A stretch of DNA of 64,000 nt from Phymatolithon calcareum (taxonomy: Eukaryota > Rhodophyta > Florideophyceae > Hapalidiales), in assembly GCA_977006965.1 (NCBI GenBank), contig OZ345369.1:2108001-2172000 (forward strand), in the 5' to 3' direction. Position numbers and translations under genes: made by a program. A model generated the notes under the pieces. That model saw nothing but the letters and a program-made list of their open reading frames with translations, was not told where the DNA came from and ran no database searches. Below, piece by piece: positions 1 through 9,919 of this stretch (position 1 is its first letter; the number at the start of each line of letters is the position of its first letter).

Positions 1-470
1 GTCTGCGATATTTATCACAGCACGGAATAGTACTATACAGACTAGAAACAAGCCGGGCGTTTTGCCCAATCTGCGGCACAACAGAGAAATCGATATGACA
101 ATATTGTCATACCGAAGGAGTCGTCCACTTTTCAGCCAGAAACTTCATTTCCAGCCTCTAATGGCACCTTCTATCTACGACAGGATTCCTTTCAAGGAGC
201 ATTCTCGATAGTGCCCACGTATCTGATCTGTTAAAAAAGGGTACAAGAAGAATCGCCTACTCGCGAACTTTATCCCTACGAAGGGATTAGAGGGTTCAAG
301 AATTTTTGACGCGATCGCTGAACAAAAGATATCTCGCGGAGTGCCTGACGCTGTTCAACTTTGTCGACTACCAGCCCCGTCGGCGGACCAGCTGCCGGAT
401 TTTGGTCCAAGTATCATAATGGGAACGAAGAACGGAAACTCATCCAATAATGCAAAATGATTGACAGCAC
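1..470. other. Intergenic, no gene seen
   Basis: Short frames on both strands are no longer than expected by chance. I see no recognisable domain, repeat or RNA gene. Confidence 0.5.
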
Positions 471-476
471 TTCCAA

Positions 477-2044
477 TTGCTGGTAATGCTGCATCAGCGC
501 AGCCCACACCGCCGATCCCAGCCGCGCAGTACCACTCACATCGCATCTGAACGCAGTTTTCGCGTTGTTGAGCTATTCAAGAGAACGATCCGCCTCAACA
601 ACAGATCAAAAATGAGCGGAAGGGAGCTCGCATCGGGGATCCAAGAAAATGGGACACTACCCGTGCCTTGCCAGGCATGTGAAAGGACTATGAAGACGAA
701 CAGGCCAATGACGGCCGATTTGCGAGAGCAAATTTCATCATTTCTCCTCAACGGAGCCACTTTTAAGGTTTTGCGGAACATTTCAGCGTCCATCGTACAG
801 GCATCAGCTCTTCCAGGACTGAGAAGTACCCAGTCGTGCATATGTCAAACTTGTATCAAAACCATTAACCGCTTAATCAAGGAGCCCGAAGCGAACATTG
901 CCGATATGGACGGAGAAGCGCGAAATTGGAGAAGCATCCCAAAGAGAAAAGAGCGCAAAGAAGAAAGCGCAATTCTCGGGCGGCGAAAGTGGCAAATTAA
1001 TCCCGTACAATAACTGGGAATCCTATCGGGACAATGGAGAGCGTGATGGAGAGTCCGATTGCCGGGGTCGAGAATGGGCATGGAGACGGAGCATCGGCAG
1101 CGCAATTGAATCAAAATGTCGAATGCGAAAATTCTGATGCCTGTCCCAGTGCCGAAAGAGAGCAGGAAGTAGCAGAAGCAATTGAGGTCCGGCCGGATCC
1201 GGAATCTTGTGGGGGAGGCAAAGGCTGTGATGACAGGGACTGCACAGTTCATCTTCGCTGCTAGCTATGCCATCATGGATGGGAGAATGTTTTCCTGAAA
1301 AGAAACGCGGCACGCCGTCTACACAGCTTGCGTCATGTTGTTGTGCAGCACGTGGGTGACTCTGAAGACGAATTTATATCAGCAATAAGGTTGTTCTGGA
1401 AATCTCGGAAAGATCTTCGAAATGGAACAGGAAATGAACCTGCCGACTCCTTTGCGAAGATGCTACTCAAATCAACTGAAACCGATGGCACAAGCATTCA
1501 GCTCCAAGGCGAAGTCAGGATCTCAATTACTTCCACAGGACTCCGAATTCCGACACGTACTCCGGCGCGCAGTTCTGTGGAATTGGCGTTAGTACTGGGG
1601 GAAGCTGAATATTTTAAGGCTTGGAGCAATTCCATGTGGTCCTCAATTTGGTTTCAGAGACGGCCTTCCTGTTTTAGTGGCTGAGGATGATATGGAAAGA
1701 CACAATGCAACCTTGAAGCTTCTACGCCCACCAAAGTGCGGCTGTGGAAATCAGGAACCGGCGAGTGTTGCTCTCCTACATCTCCTTGTTCTTGCGTGAA
1801 AAGTGGTGGAGCCTTCTCTGCGAAGTGCAAGTGCTCTGTGCAGCGATGTGTGAATCGTACTGCAATATCCCCACCTTCAGCGCAGCCGACCATAACTGAC
1901 AATTCTGATGAGTACAGCGACAACTCTCGTTCGTTGAGATCACAAAGGGAGTCAGAAAGTATCAATAACCAACTTTCTGATGATGAAATGGAGGAGGAAG
2001 AAGAGAATGAATACGATGACTTGTGCCCAATACAAAATATTTAG
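477..2044 (+). pseudogene. Decayed Cys-rich protein, possibly with a CXC/tesmin-like domain
   Basis: Several coding-like blocks follow one another on this strand. The first (477-1013) has paired cysteines (PCQACERTM, then CICQTCIKTINRL), suggesting a zinc-binding module. The blocks 1034-1264, 1328-1684 and 1736-2044 share one frame and are separated by stop codons at 1262-1264 and 1682-1684. Near 1735-1860 a Cys-rich patch is split over two frames: PPKCGCGNQ in one, then CSCVKSGG and AKCKCSVQRCVNR in the other. This resembles half of a tesmin/TSO1 CXC repeat, where CxC pairs and a final CxN occur. The last block ends in an acidic tail (DDEMEEEEENEYDD). I infer one old gene or transposon-borne DNA-binding protein broken by frameshifts. 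The family assignment is tentative and its true start is unknown. Confidence 0.35.
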
Positions 2045-2204
2045 TAAATTCACATGTTGCTGACATTAAAGAAAATTCAAAAGAAGCGTGCAAAGTCGCG
2101 TCTCGCATTCCTTTTGACTAATCTGATCGAAATATAATAAGGCGGCACACAAATGTCCGTTATTACTTTCGTATGCCGCACTATCCCCGGTCCGACGGAC
2201 TCAA

Positions 2205-3080
2205 TACTGCCCGGCTGCAGAACCTGCTAGCGACTCACGCGTTGAAAACGTTGTGTTCTTCCGGTTAAAACAGACCTCCGAGTAGATGCATTGAGCTTCA
2301 AAGACGCTCAAATTGCAAAACGTACGTGACTGATGAGTTCGTATAAGAATAGGAGCGGGGTGCCATGGACAAAGGTGAACGAGCCGGTGCCCACATTCGG
2401 AATCCACGCTAGCAACGCCGTTAGTCGCTGGTATAGTCTCCACGGTCGCGATCACATTGGTTGGAATCGATGACACACTACTTCCCAGCTCCACAACCTG
2501 CCAGCAACCCACGCCGTCGAAATATTGAAGTTATGTTCATCAAGCTAGAGTGGATCACAGAGAAAATGTGACGAGCTTCAAAAACGATCAAATTGCAAAA
2601 CGTACGTGATTGGTGAGTTCGCGCCAGAACAGGAGCGGGGTGCCCTGGGCAAACATGAACATGACGGCACTGGCATTCGGAATCCACGCTATCAGAGCCT
2701 TCCGTCGCTGGTATAGTCGCCACGGTCGCGATCACATTGGTCGGCACCGATGGCCCACTAGTTCCCGGCTCGAAACCTGCGAGCAACCCACGCTGTCAAA
2801 ATATTCAAGTCATGTTCCTCAAGTTAGAGCGGATCACCGAGCAATGTCACGAGCTTCAAAATCGCGCAAGTTGCAAAACGTACACGCCTGGTGATTTTTC
2901 TCATCGCAGGGACGGCGTGCCATGGGAAAAGATGAACATAACGGCACCGGCATTCGGCATGCACGCAACCAGCGTCGCTCAGATCAACGATTCGCCGCAC
3001 ACATTCAGAAAACACGCCACCAGCGCCCATCGTCGCTGGTATGGTCGCTACCGTTGTGGACACATTGGTCGGTGCCTATG
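2205..3080. repeat. Three-unit ~290-bp tandem array
   Basis: Three diverged units follow head to tail, beginning near 2205, 2485 and 2765. Each contains the order: cagcaacccacgc-like start, cttcaaa-gatcaaattgcaaaacgtac, gagcggggtgcc, cattcggaatccacgc, and cgctggtatagtc-ccacggtcgcgatcacattgg. Unit 3 is longer and carries an extra segment around 2960-3040. On the minus strand each unit stays partly open and gives similar peptides (VATIPAT, HPAPV, RTHQSRTFCNL), but nothing indicates a real protein. It looks like a short satellite or the remains of a repetitive element interior. Confidence 0.75.
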
Positions 3081-3620
3081 GCGGCGGTAGGTCTAATGCA
3101 GTGCACTGCAGTAAACTTAGACCTAAATGAATGTAGCCCTTTTGGGTCTTGAAAAGGTCCGAGTGGTCACCAGCATTTCGGGTATCATACTGTGCGCGGC
3201 GTTCTTTCTGCCCCTGGTGAATGCCAATTTTCCACACCGAAAACACCCTCTCGCTCAGTTCGAGATGCATTCTCTCGTGTGCCCATGGCCCTAGACCTTC
3301 ATTCATATCCCCATCTTCCTTCTTCATCGTCTTCTAAATACCTGTACGAAGAATTTTTTTGGTTCAAAAAAATCTGGGGTCGGTAGAGTCTTCTTTGACC
3401 CTGATGTACAAGAAAACTTGCGTATCCAGCTGTTTTTACCACAAAAGCACCACAACGATTCCGATATGATAACTTATGATCCCATCGAATCTGCCGCAGA
3501 ATTCCAGAGAGTTCTGGTCTGTATATAATTTTTAATTTTGTTCCTTACAGTAAGGCGGCCTGCAGAAAATAAGCGAAAAAACGTTAGGGAACGATTTGGT
3601 CTACAGCTCCCCACATTAAG
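3081..3620. other. Intergenic, no gene seen
   Basis: No domain is recognisable on either strand. Frames of about 80 codons at 3076-3327 (-) and 3192-3386 (+) lack any motif and overlap one another antiparallel. Confidence 0.4.
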
Positions 3621-3623
3621 GAG

Positions 3624-3787
3624 ATGTGTACCGTAAGCCGGGATAACAAATGAAAGTAAAACGTAAGAGTACCAGGCCCGAGTGGGTACAATAGGACCCG
3701 AGGGCGGAGCCCGAGGGACTATTGTACCCACGAGGACCAGGTACGAGCACGTTTTACACATTTGTTATCCCGGCTTACGGTACACAT
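3624..3787. repeat. Long fold-back (inverted repeat, ~70-bp arms)
   Basis: The left arm from 3624 (atgtgtaccgtaagccggga...) is mirrored by the right arm ending at 3787 (...tcccggcttacggtacacat). The arms pair over about 70 bases with a few mismatches and enclose a short G/C-rich centre (gagggcggagcccgaggg). A transcript would form a stable hairpin. It could be a fold-back MITE or an ancient head-to-head duplication. No target-site duplication was found. Confidence 0.85.
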
Positions 3788-3791
3788 ACGA

Positions 3792-4379
3792 CTTGTTTTT
3801 GTAGACGCGGGAAAACACGCCGTTTTGAAAAGTACAAGTTTGTTGCCAATGGAAGCTCCCACATAAAGTACAAAAATGACTCTTTCACTGGACCACTACG
3901 AACAGAAACGATGGTAAAGCGGTCCATGCCCAGACTGTTGTCGTTTTCTGTTCACGTTTTCAAAATATTAGAAAAAACTAACTTATTTAGTTCTTACCTC
4001 TGCACAAAAATTAAGTGAGAAAAAACTTATTTTTTCCTCTTCCCCTTCTCAAATTCTTGAGAAAATCTATCTTATATTTCTCTCCTCTCTCCGAGGAATA
4101 ATGTAGTGATTTACAACTTATAAAATCCTCATCACATCAAAATAAACAATCGAATTTAAGCTTCCAACTTATTTTTCCCGCATCAGGTTTTATAAGTTAA
4201 AGGTTGACCGGGTTTGGGAGATCATCTGGCCAATAGAACTGAGTTTTAATGAAAGTGATATGAGCGCTGAAAATGCTCAATTTTAGATGAACTATTAAAT
4301 ATTTATCGGTCCAAGCTCACATTTACTTTCGTTAGTTACGTGAAAGCAGCTCGTGTTTTCTCGCGTCTACAAAAACAAG
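3792..4379. mobile_element. 588-bp segment bounded by 28-bp terminal inverted repeats
   Basis: The left terminus at 3792-3819 (cttgtttttgtagacgcg...) reappears inverted at 4352-4379 (...cgcgtctacaaaaacaag), with one mismatch in 28. The interior is AT-rich and has no coding potential. The size and TIRs fit a non-autonomous DNA transposon (MITE). No convincing target duplication flanks it, so the superfamily is unknown. It abuts the fold-back at 3624-3787, and the pair may be parts of one element. Confidence 0.65.
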
Positions 4380-5216
4380 GGCTTGAAGCTTTTGACAAGC
4401 CTGATAGTGAGTAGCTTTCGTTTCCAAAAATTAAATGATTTTCGTTCCCTCAATTGAGGAAAAAATCCCGGCACATAGGCACTAGGTTCTTTGTACGCAC
4501 TGGTTATTTCACCGCTTCCCATACTCCTGGCAAGAGCAAGCAAGAAACGAAGATTCCGAACTAGATGAATCTCTCACAGATATTTCGAACTTAATGCCCA
4601 AGCAACGACTTTCCGATATTCGAAAAGAGAAGCTGGAAATGGCAGTTGATACTGTCCAAAGAAAATGTCCGAAAGCAACTACTTAAATGAGAACGTAAGC
4701 AAAGTCTCTCAGGTGCAATGATTATTGACAAAGGGAGCTTCAATTGAACAGAAATCCAATCCAATCCATAGGCGCTAGGACTGTATCCTGTAAGTCAGTC
4801 ACATTTCCTCCTTCGACCGTTGACCAACACCATCGGACAAGCCAAGGATAGTCTTGTCGTCTTGTCATCTCGCCCTTGGACCGTATTTCATGCATCCAAA
4901 ACGCAGGGCTAATCCACAGCTCATCCAAAACCAGCGGCTTCCCCTTCCCGTCCCAGTTATCCACGTGAAAAGGGTGCCGTCTTGACCGCGACACTCCATC
5001 GTCGCTCAGCGAAATGATTCCGCTGGCTGCGACAAAGAAATTTCTTCGCTCGCTACAGCGCTCTCTCTCAAGTTATGGTCAATAAAACAGTTGCGTAAAT
5101 ATATCCACCGCCTGCCCGACTCAACAGCGAAAAACTCGACAATCTGGCTATGCTAAATGAACCAGTTGGAGCTCTTCTTAGTCGTGAATCAGAAAAAGCA
5201 GATGGATCGAACATGA
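4380..5216. other. Intergenic, no recognised gene
   Basis: A minus-strand frame at 4740-4994 (84 codons, containing HPFHVDNWDGKGKPL) has no recognised domain. The rest is AT-rich and non-coding. Confidence 0.4.
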
Positions 5217-5284
5217 TGTACCGATACAGTGCAACGAATGCCTAAAATACGTATTTTAGGCATTCATTGCACTGTATCGGCACA
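5217..5284. repeat. Near-perfect 68-bp palindrome
   Basis: Two 34-base arms meet at 5250/5251 (...ctaaaatac|gtattttag...) with only two mismatches. There is no loop, so the DNA could extrude as a cruciform. It may be a tiny fold-back element or a replication template-switch product. Confidence 0.9.
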
Positions 5285-5617
5285 ACCGAAAAATATGGGT
5301 CTTCAGTATTGAGGATTGCAATTGGCTTACAGTTTGCAGTCTTGTAGGTGACCTTAAAATTTAGATATTTTTAGGGCGATTTTAGGTCGAGAAAGGCTCT
5401 CCGATTTCAGTTGCAGTTAGAAGGGGTGTACTGTACGTACTTTAATTTATATCTATGATGCAAGGTACTGTACACCAGTGTTTACAAAACCTCCAAAACA
5501 ATACTGTGTCTCTGGTGGAAAGCAGTGCCATTTCCCACTAAAAATTTGGAAAATTTTAGATTTCAGTAAAATGCACTTTGCCATCTGAACATGCACAAAA
5601 AATTAGTTTCCCGCATC
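5285..5617. other. Intergenic, nothing seen
   Basis: AT-rich sequence without a recognisable gene or repeat. Confidence 0.4.
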
Positions 5618-5850
5618 TGCCAAGACTGATTGCGCGATAGGGGTGAATATCCGAGTGCGCTAGCGACGCAGCTTCTTCCTAGAGCACGATATCCATGTGC
5701 ACCACGAGGACATTGTGCGTTCTCGATCGAACAGCGGGCAGGGCTGATTCATTACCTCACTTTTGGGAATAGAAGTCCACGTTGCTTATCCTTATATCGA
5801 GGAGTGAAAGTGTACAGAATAGGGAATGATTTAGACCGATTATTTCGAAT
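5618..5850 (+). repeat. Dispersed repeat, second copy at 60440-60652
   Basis: This stretch starts at the shared string aagactgattgcgcgata and is about three-quarters identical to 60440-60652 in the same orientation, including ccacgaggacattgtgcg. In the downstream copy one frame stays open and ends at the tga near 60645, with DIDVRHEDIVRSAIGKRAR in it. The repeat may therefore derive from a protein-coding element. I do not recognise the family. Confidence 0.6.
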
Positions 5851-5970
5851 TTATTTATGATTCGATATCATTGATGCCTTGGAGAAACTCCGATATTTTG
5901 ATGCTCATTTCCACATGGAGGCAGTGGCGTACCCTGACCGAAAAACATATGTTTTCCGTCAGTATATGCT

Positions 5971-7332
5971 TTGCCCACACTCTCAATGATCACGACGAGA
6001 TCTGGTCCTGTTGGTGCAAAAGACTACGAAAACGGCAATGAGGTGACGACTTTTTCCATCGACACGATCGGCGAACTTAACCAACAAGCGGCATTGCGGT
6101 ATCCGGGGTCGGCAGAAATCGATGCAGAATGGACAAAGAATTTTGCGCAACGCCTACACGCCAGCTCGTTCGAGAAACCAGAATTCCTCGCAACGTCTGT
6201 TTTCCACCTCGGAGACGCACAGAAGCTTTTGAAAGACGCCAGCGATGTACTGAAAAGCGAAAAAAACATTGTGGATATGTTTGCCGGCGCGAATACGGTG
6301 GTGCACGTTGTGGGCGACTTGCACGGTCACGTTCATGATTTGCTGGCGATCATCGACAAGCTCGGATGGCCGGGCGATGGACGGCATTACATTTTTGACG
6401 GGGACTTTGTGGACAGAGGGCCATGGGGCTGCGAAGTGCTGTTTGTGCTGTTTGCGATGAAATTGACGTGGCCCGAACACGTGGTTCTGCTCAGGGGTAA
6501 CCACGAGTTCCGTCGGCAGATGGAGCGTTATGGGTGCAAGGCGGAAGTGCATGCGAAGTACGGTGCGGACCTATGGGACCCGTTTTGGAAGTCGGTGGGA
6601 TGGTGCCCGCTCATTGCTGTGGTATCCACTTTCGTGCGGCACAGGGACGAGCAGGTGCCGCTGTGGGCCCAAGGCTCTAGATCCAATATCCGCAGTACTA
6701 GAGAAGTACGGAAGAACGTTTGCGAACTTCCTTTGCGTACGGGCGAGCGTAGAGTGATGGTGGTCCACGGTGGAATATTTCCTAACAGCCGCAAGTACGC
6801 GCGTTACCTACGCGGAGTCCATGTTCCAGAAGAGCATCTGGTGGGTTCGCTGCAAGAAATTATTAGCCTAAATCGGAACTGGATGCCATGTGGAGATTTA
6901 AACACTAACCGCGTTGTTTGGGCGGATCCAGCGAAGGACGTGGCTAACTTCGAGCTGAATCCAACTCGCGGTAACGGGAGGTGTTATCTGAAGTACGGCC
7001 CAAGTGCAGTTGAGCGATTCTTGGAGGAGAACAAAATGCATGGTATTATTCGAGGGCATGCAAGCCCGGCCTCGCGCAAGAGTGAAGGTAATGAGCTGCC
7101 TGATATCGACAACGGATGGGCAATTGACATGAAATTTGCAAACAATCGCTTTCACTGCACGGTTTTCTCTGCGAGCAGATATCCTGTGTACGCGCCAGCG
7201 GATAATCGAGCAGGTATCGCAAGCATATGCGGAGGCAGCGTTATTAACGAAGCCGGTGATCTCCTGCCAAGTTTTTCCACCTTTGAGTCTCCAAAACGCC
7301 CCAAAGACCCAACTCTATTCTATAAGGGATAG
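5971..7332 (+). CDS. PPP-family Ser/Thr protein phosphatase (PP5/PPEF-like), 453 aa
   Basis: Predicted metal-dependent phosphoserine/phosphothreonine hydrolase, probably soluble, with no signal peptide or membrane segment. The PPP signatures occur in order: GDLHG (115-119), GDFVDRG (144-150), RGNHE (175-179), VHGG (265-268), a LNTNRVVWADP block (310-320) where LLWSDP is usual, IIRGH (359-363) and VFSASRYP (398-405). These contain the two-metal-ion ligands and the catalytic His. The FSAS-type C-terminus is closer to PP5/PPEF/RdgC than to PP1/PP2A. The ~100-residue N-terminal part is not recognised. The start is the first in-frame ATG, and no intron is needed. Between residues 225 and 260 the sequence is unusual, and another frame there reads smoothly (DPISAVLEKYGRTF), so a pair of compensating indels is possible. 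A decayed paralogue lies at 44836-46065. Confidence 0.85.
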   Translation: MPTLSMITTRSGPVGAKDYENGNEVTTFSIDTIGELNQQAALRYPGSAEIDAEWTKNFAQRLHASSFEKPEFLATSVFHLGDAQKLLKDASDVLKSEKNIVDMFAGANTVVHVVGDLHGHVHDLLAIIDKLGWPGDGRHYIFDGDFVDRGPWGCEVLFVLFAMKLTWPEHVVLLRGNHEFRRQMERYGCKAEVHAKYGADLWDPFWKSVGWCPLIAVVSTFVRHRDEQVPLWAQGSRSNIRSTREVRKNVCELPLRTGERRVMVVHGGIFPNSRKYARYLRGVHVPEEHLVGSLQEIISLNRNWMPCGDLNTNRVVWADPAKDVANFELNPTRGNGRCYLKYGPSAVERFLEENKMHGIIRGHASPASRKSEGNELPDIDNGWAIDMKFANNRFHCTVFSASRYPVYAPADNRAGIASICGGSVINEAGDLLPSFSTFESPKRPKDPTLFYKG

Positions 7333-7520
7333 GCGTGTTCTGGGCACTTATGGTGCTTCTTACTGTCTGCAACGATAAACGCGTGGGCTCGGTGCTGCAG
7401 TGGCCACAAAGTTCCGATCATATTGCTCGGGGATTATTGATGTTATTACATCCTTCGCGTCGCTGGTATTTCGACATGCCGCGTAAACTTCATGTGCGCA
7501 TCACTCCTTGAAATTATCAG

Positions 7521-7784
7521 CTATCCATGTGTCGGCGGAGGGTGAGTCTCTGTTTTTCCGACATTGCACATCTCCCTCTTATGCGAAACCAGTAGATGGA
7601 AGCACGCATCGCATTGCCCAATAGTGTTAGATGCCTGTGCGTCGGCGGAGGATGCGTCCGATGAAGATGACATCGAGGGCACTTCTGTTGGCAAGAAAGT
7701 TGTTGGGCTCGGCAACAGGAAGAATTTGGTGGAAAGCTTTCTTTTCTTCGGGCGGGCAGCTGGCTTGGTGCATACTGCCGTCAC
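7521..7784 (-). CDS. Small Cys-containing protein of unknown function, opposite the phosphatase 3' side
   Basis: An 87-codon minus-strand frame, convergent with the phosphatase and ending about 190 bp beyond its stop. It begins MTAVCTKPAARPKK, continues through a Ser/Asp-rich linker (SMSSSSDASSADAQ) and contains CDACFHLLVSHKREMC, a possible half zinc-binding site. The homologous frame in copy B (47107-47420) keeps the same layout with CAECDHALTEHATDPC and then further cysteines that are missing here. Preservation of the Cys spacing in both copies supports real coding. Copy A seems shortened at its C-terminus, the junction falling at a gggtg motif. Function unknown. Confidence 0.4.
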   Translation of the reverse strand: MTAVCTKPAARPKKRKLSTKFFLLPSPTTFLPTEVPSMSSSSDASSADAQASNTIGQCDACFHLLVSHKREMCNVGKTETHPPPTHG

Positions 7785-7905
7785 ACAATTCGCCTAAGAT
7801 GGCCTCGGTATCCAAATATCGCTAAACGCATTAAAATTTTGATACGCGATTTCGCGTCGTATCTCAACAGCAGATGGTCTAAAAATTCACGAAACACATT
7901 CATTG

Positions 7906-8427
7906 CTCGAAGACCACCGGACACGACTCCGATCTGAGAATTTGATTGTAGTCCAAATGCTTTTGCGGAATGAAAACTGTCTGCCAGTGGCTATTTCGTT
8001 GACCGGAAGTCGTGCATTGATCGAGGTAAGTTCATAAACTACAATATTGGTGTTCACTATTATTTGCAACTCATGAAAATTTTCATAGAGTTTATTTGCT
8101 TTCTAAACTGTGTGCAAAACTGGGCTGGGCATCTGGACTTGTGACAAGTGGCGAGCGTCCATGCAGAGCGCTAGGCATGACAAGACTGCACCCCCTACGA
8201 CACACAGGTTTATTGGTCCGAAAACTCTGTTTTCATATTCTCGCTGATTTGCCGAAGATTTTTGACAATTATTTCACTGTCTTGAGGGAGTAGGGAATAT
8301 TGTTTGTTTGACCACGTTCCAATATAGCAACTAAGTGACGAAAGAACATAGATGTGCTCAGTTCAATCATCGGACAGTTATTCTTACCCGAGGGACCAGC
8401 CACATGACGTTGCAGCGCTGTGATTTT
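7906..8427. other. Intergenic, no gene seen
   Basis: Only short chance-level frames. No repeat detected apart from the start of the repeat at 8428. Confidence 0.4.
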
Positions 8428-8570
8428 TTTCAAGTTTATTTAAAAGCCCCACAGACTTCCGAAGATATGGGCAAGGCTTCCTCTGATTCTACCTACCTTT
8501 GTGCAGCTCACGAAACGCCCACCAGAATGGCGGACGGGAAAACTCAGGATTCAAGGTAATGCTATCTCAG
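8428..8570 (+). repeat. Repeat R, left half (inverted copy at 16600-16735)
   Basis: From caagtttat through gccccacagacttccgaaga to aactcaggattc this matches the reverse complement of 16600-16735. After 8570 homology is interrupted by the TIR element and resumes at 9928 (tcctctatggggttgttgg). The 16.6-kb copy therefore shows the empty site of that insertion. Confidence 0.85.
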
Positions 8571-8930
8571 GCTGCTTCTATACGAAAAAAAATATGTTCA
8601 TGTTCATGTTCGCTTATCATAAAAACCGTATCATAGCAAAAAATTTGTTGCTGGTGTCTATACGACAACGGCGCACATGTTCATGTGTTTGCTCCTGATT
8701 TGCGCGGGAATCTCCAAACTTTTCGCGGTTCACTTCAAAACGATTACAGAAGATTCTGCTCTTGCCCCTACTCTTGTTACACTTCTGATGACAACCTGCG
8801 CGCTCCAGTTGTGCCTGCTGTGAAGACCACTCAAAAGAATCTCCATACTGCCGCGGCGCTAGCCCGTTGCCAGCAGCTCCCACGTGCATCACCCGAATAC
8901 CACAGAACTCGTCGTTGCGCTTCCTGTGAT

Positions 8931-9195
8931 GAATGATCCCACCAGTCACCACAATAACACTGCGACTTCGATGCCACCTGCTCCTATGAGAACTAATCCC
9001 ACCAGTCACCGCAATACCAGTGCGACTTCGATGCCACTTGCTCCTGCGACAAATAATCCCACCAGTCACCACAATAACACTGCGACTTTGATGCCGCCTG
9101 CTCCTGTGACAAAAAATCCCACCAGTCACCACAACGACACTGCGCGTTCGACTGCGCCCACCGATATCATGAACGACCCCACCTGTCAACGGAAC
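8931..9195 (+). repeat. 60-bp minisatellite, ~4.5 units
   Basis: An exact 60-base period places accagtcacc at 8941, 9001, 9061 and 9121, with a diverged fifth start at 9181. As 60 is a multiple of three, each strand can remain open through the array. The plus frame gives 20-residue units resembling NPTSHHNNTATSMPPAP, Thr/Pro/His/Asn-rich and low in complexity. Confidence 0.95.
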
Positions 9196-9561
9196 ACCAC
9201 TGCAGCAGCGATAAAGGAAGCTGCTTTCGCTGCCTTGGAAATCGCGCTCGCTAGCATTGTCCGCGCCATTTGCCGAGTACGACACTGGGTGGAATTCGGG
9301 AGGGGTGTACGAGCTATCAGGCTGTGCCCCTACTGGCACGACGGCGAGTGAAATATGATAAAATGAACAAACATGGAAAGTTAACCTCTTTCCCGGAGAA
9401 AAAAGGTTCCGCAATATGTTCACACGGCGTCGTTTCATGTTGGCAATATGTTGGATGCAACTAAAGCTCGCCGTGAGCACTAGCCAATTGCATGCCTTAT
9501 AGTGTATGATAAGGCCAACATGAAAGCGAACATGAGCATATTTTTTTTCGTATAGATACAC

Positions 9562-9919
9562 CAGGGGAGTGTTATGGGGGGGAGTAACACGAACCCCTTA
9601 TCATACCGATTTTTTGGATTTGCGTCTATAGTGTGTGTTTGATATAATTTTGCAGAGATTAATTGCTTCATAAAAAGGAGAATGAAAGCTGAAAATATGG
9701 CCCTCGTTCCCGGAACATTGGGAGTTGCCAATGTAGCGGTCGCTCTCGTTGCAGTATTCGATTTTGTGGTGAAAAACAATAGAAATATTCTGTAAACAAG
9801 AGTTATTATTGATACAGCCTGAACTCATAATTTTTGCCGGCACATCAATGTCATGCTTTTGCAGACAAGTTTTGAAACAAAAAAAAAACCGTGTTACTCC
9901 CCCCCATAACATTCCCCTG
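9562..9919. mobile_element. hAT-type MITE B, 358 bp
   Basis: The ends are CAGGGGAGTGTTATGGGG... (9562) and its near-exact inverse ...CCCCATAACATTCCCCTG (to 9919), about 30 bp with one or two mismatches. CAGGG termini are characteristic of hAT elements. The flanks carry gatacac on both sides, seven bases where hAT normally leaves eight. It sits inside the right terminus of TIR element A, so it is younger than that element. No coding capacity. Confidence 0.8.

Larger units (their letters stand above)
5868..7905. repeat. Segmental duplication, copy A (phosphatase plus Cys-rich gene)
   Basis: The whole block, with its two genes and about 100 bp on the left, is homologous to 44285-47515 in the same orientation. 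Similarity begins near gatatcattgatgcc and fades just after the gcattaaaatttt stretch near 7830-7905. Copy A lacks three extra segments present in copy B (near 44411, 46066 and 46753). It retains the open phosphatase frame, so it is the better-preserved copy. No terminal repeats bound the block. Confidence 0.9.

Noticed and set aside
8931-9195. CRISPR-like regular spacing
   Set aside because: The 60-bp units are contiguous and similar along their whole length, with no unique spacers, and the genome is eukaryotic.
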